Source: Coemansia sp. RSA 1804 (taxonomy: Eukaryota; Kickxellomycota; Kickxellomycetes; Kickxellales; Kickxellaceae). From it: DNA of 27,588 bases. The position numbers were made by a program, and so were the translations under genes. Positions 26,247 through 27,588 of the stretch are shown here, one piece after another (the stretch's first letter is position 1; every line of letters begins with the position of its first letter). The notes under the pieces were generated by a model that was not told the origin of the DNA, ran no database searches, and saw nothing but the letters and a program-made list of their open reading frames with translations. The stretch is taken from positions 1-27,588 of the forward strand of contig JANBTH010000198.1 of NCBI GenBank assembly GCA_027578815.1, in the 5' to 3' direction.

Positions 26247-26890
26247 TGCCGGAGTTTCCGAATCCGCCCTGTCCGACAACAGCGCCCCTCTCCTCTTTCT
26301 ACGCTTCGTCGTGTGGCGTTCTATGCGCGCTAGCGTGGGTTAGCAACGCAAAATAAACAAGCAAAGAGGAATGAGAGAGAGGAGAAGTAGTCCTCAGTAT
26401 ATGAGTGTGTGAGAGGAAGAGGCGGGACAAAGCGGCGGGCTGTTGGAAAAGGGAGCACAAAATATCCTCTGCTCTGCTCCTTTTGTACAATTATGGAGGT
26501 GGCAAAATATCCGTTGAATTCTTATTCCAAACAAATAAAGAGAAAAGGAAAACAAAAACAAAAACAAACGGCGGAACAAGAATGCGCAATAGGAAATGCA
26601 GAATAGAAAAAAGGCAGCAGGCCCCATTCACTACGCCGTCGATTGTTCGAGGAGAGAAAAAAATAGAAACTTTAAATTCAATTAGGTGTATTAGAACGAA
26701 AGGGGAGAAAAAAAAAAGAGTATGGGGGTGGGCGAGTAGGATAATAGGGAATTAGAGAAAATAGCTCAATCCACCCACGCTCCTCACAAAACGGCAGAAC
26801 AAGCCACACGCCTGCGCTGAATAAGGGAATGAAGGAAAGAAGAAGCATCAAGCGGGGGGGGCCTTATTCAGCTGCTGCTGCTGCTGCTGT
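26247..26890. other. Spacer between bZIP stop and TCP10-like gene
   Basis: The 644 bp hold the promoter of the TCP10-like gene on the left and the bZIP 3' region on the right. The sequence is A/G-rich on the plus strand, i.e. pyrimidine-rich on the coding strand of the minus genes. I see no further gene. Confidence 0.5.
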
Positions 26891-27588
26891 TTACTTTTTG
26901 CAGTCCTCCAGCGATTGGACGCGCTGGCTGACGGCAGACACGTGCTGGGCGAGCGACAGATAGGCCGACCACACGTCGTCGATGGATCTGGGCGCAGTCA
27001 GCGCAGAAACCGAGAGCGGATGCGTGGCACCGACGGCGGTGGAAGCGGAGTCGGCGTCGGCGTCGGCGTCCTGCGGCAAAAGATCACGCAGATCACGCAG
27101 ATCAGCGACCGGCGCCAGCGCAGCGGGCCGTCGACCAACTGCTCCCACAGCCGCCGCCGCCGCTGCTGCTGCCGCTGCTGCAGCGGTTGATCCGTCGATA
27201 GCAGCCGCGGACGGCGCCCTGCGCATCAGCTGGTCAAAGGCGCCGGCGCCAACGGCCTGGAGCAAATGGTGCTCGAGAAACAGACACCGCGACACCAGCT
27301 CACGCTCGCGCTCGTTTCTGCGTTTGCGGAACCTGGCCGATGCGCTGGCGTTGCGCCGCCGCCGTTCCTCCAGGATCCGCGCCGCCTCGATTGCTGCGTC
27401 CGGCGCATCGCCGTCGCGCGACGGTGTTGCGCTCTTCCTCCGCTTAGCTCTTGCATCCCGCGCCTCGCCTGCTACCACCGATACCGCCGCTGTTGCTGCT
27501 GCTGCTGCTGATGTTGCTAGCGTGGTTATTGGCGGAAGCGTGTTGGCTGGCGCTGGCTGTGCGCCGCCTGTGCCCGGCGACCAGCACC
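26891..27588 (-). CDS. bZIP transcription factor, 5'-partial (runs off the window)
   Basis: The frame is open to the right edge with no ATG, so the N-terminus lies outside. The basic region (about 27300 to 27360) reads RRRRNASASARFRKRRNERE. This is the N-x2-S-A-x2-R-F-R pattern of the fungal CYS3/MetR (sulfur regulator) and related bZIPs. The zipper is short: leucines follow at heptad spacing for about two turns (LVSRCLFLEHHLLQ) before the heptad fails. An 11-residue-plus poly-Ala run from a GCT repeat and a second short helix at the C-terminus (LSLAQHVSAVSQRVQSLE) follow. The role in sulfur metabolism is a family-level suggestion only. Confidence 0.85.
   Translation of the reverse strand, partial: CWSPGTGGAQPAPANTLPPITTLATSAAAAATAAVSVVAGEARDARAKRRKSATPSRDGDAPDAAIEAARILEERRRRNASASARFRKRRNERERELVSRCLFLEHHLLQAVGAGAFDQLMRRAPSAAAIDGSTAAAAAAAAAAAAVGAVGRRPAALAPVADLRDLRDLLPQDADADADSASTAVGATHPLSVSALTAPRSIDDVWSAYLSLAQHVSAVSQRVQSLEDCKK

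Overview
This window reads as nuclear DNA of an early-diverging, non-yeast fungus. The gene-dense layout of mostly intronless, GC-rich genes with poly-Ala, poly-Ser and poly-Gln tracts suggests the zygomycete grade, and Kickxellomycotina such as Coemansia is my best guess. That placement is an inference. The evidence for a fungus is a MUP1-like amino acid permease, a fungal-style PRO2, an ALG3, a CYS3/MetR-like bZIP basic region, and one clear spliceosomal intron.

Layout from left to right. The left edge holds a Walker A motif of a P-loop ATPase, most like an ABC-C transporter, on the minus strand and running off the window. It is followed by an L-type amino acid permease (+), tRNA-Ser(CGA) (-), dynactin p25/DCTN5 (-), eIF3k (+), the spindle checkpoint protein MAD1 (-, with one apparent frame break in a G7 run), and a CCDC124/Lso2-like ribosome factor (+, two exons). 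From about 8.7 to 12.5 kb the composition turns AT-rich. This island carries three tandem paralogous genes (+) for soluble proteins of 68 to 71 residues that I do not recognise. Each gene sits in a duplicated unit of about 0.8 to 1.1 kb with its own TATA box and a shared leader motif.

After the island come the XPF/Rad1 nuclease (+), ALG3 (-), PRO2 (+), the V-ATPase proteolipid subunit c (-), a decayed Tc1/mariner fragment, a 2.4-kb non-coding stretch, an orphan 237-aa gene (+), PEX11 (-), a gene ending in a CPAP/TCP10-C-like beta repeat (-), and a 5'-partial bZIP factor (-).

Most genes are unrelated housekeeping functions: transport, translation, mitosis, DNA repair, N-glycosylation, proline synthesis, vacuolar acidification and peroxisome division. 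They form no operon-like pathway. The unusual part is the AT-rich tandem array of small paralogs. The next most interesting items are the TCP10-like protein in a presumably non-flagellated fungus, the MAD1 frame break, and the XPF/ALG3 pair that share one CTAG as both stop codons.
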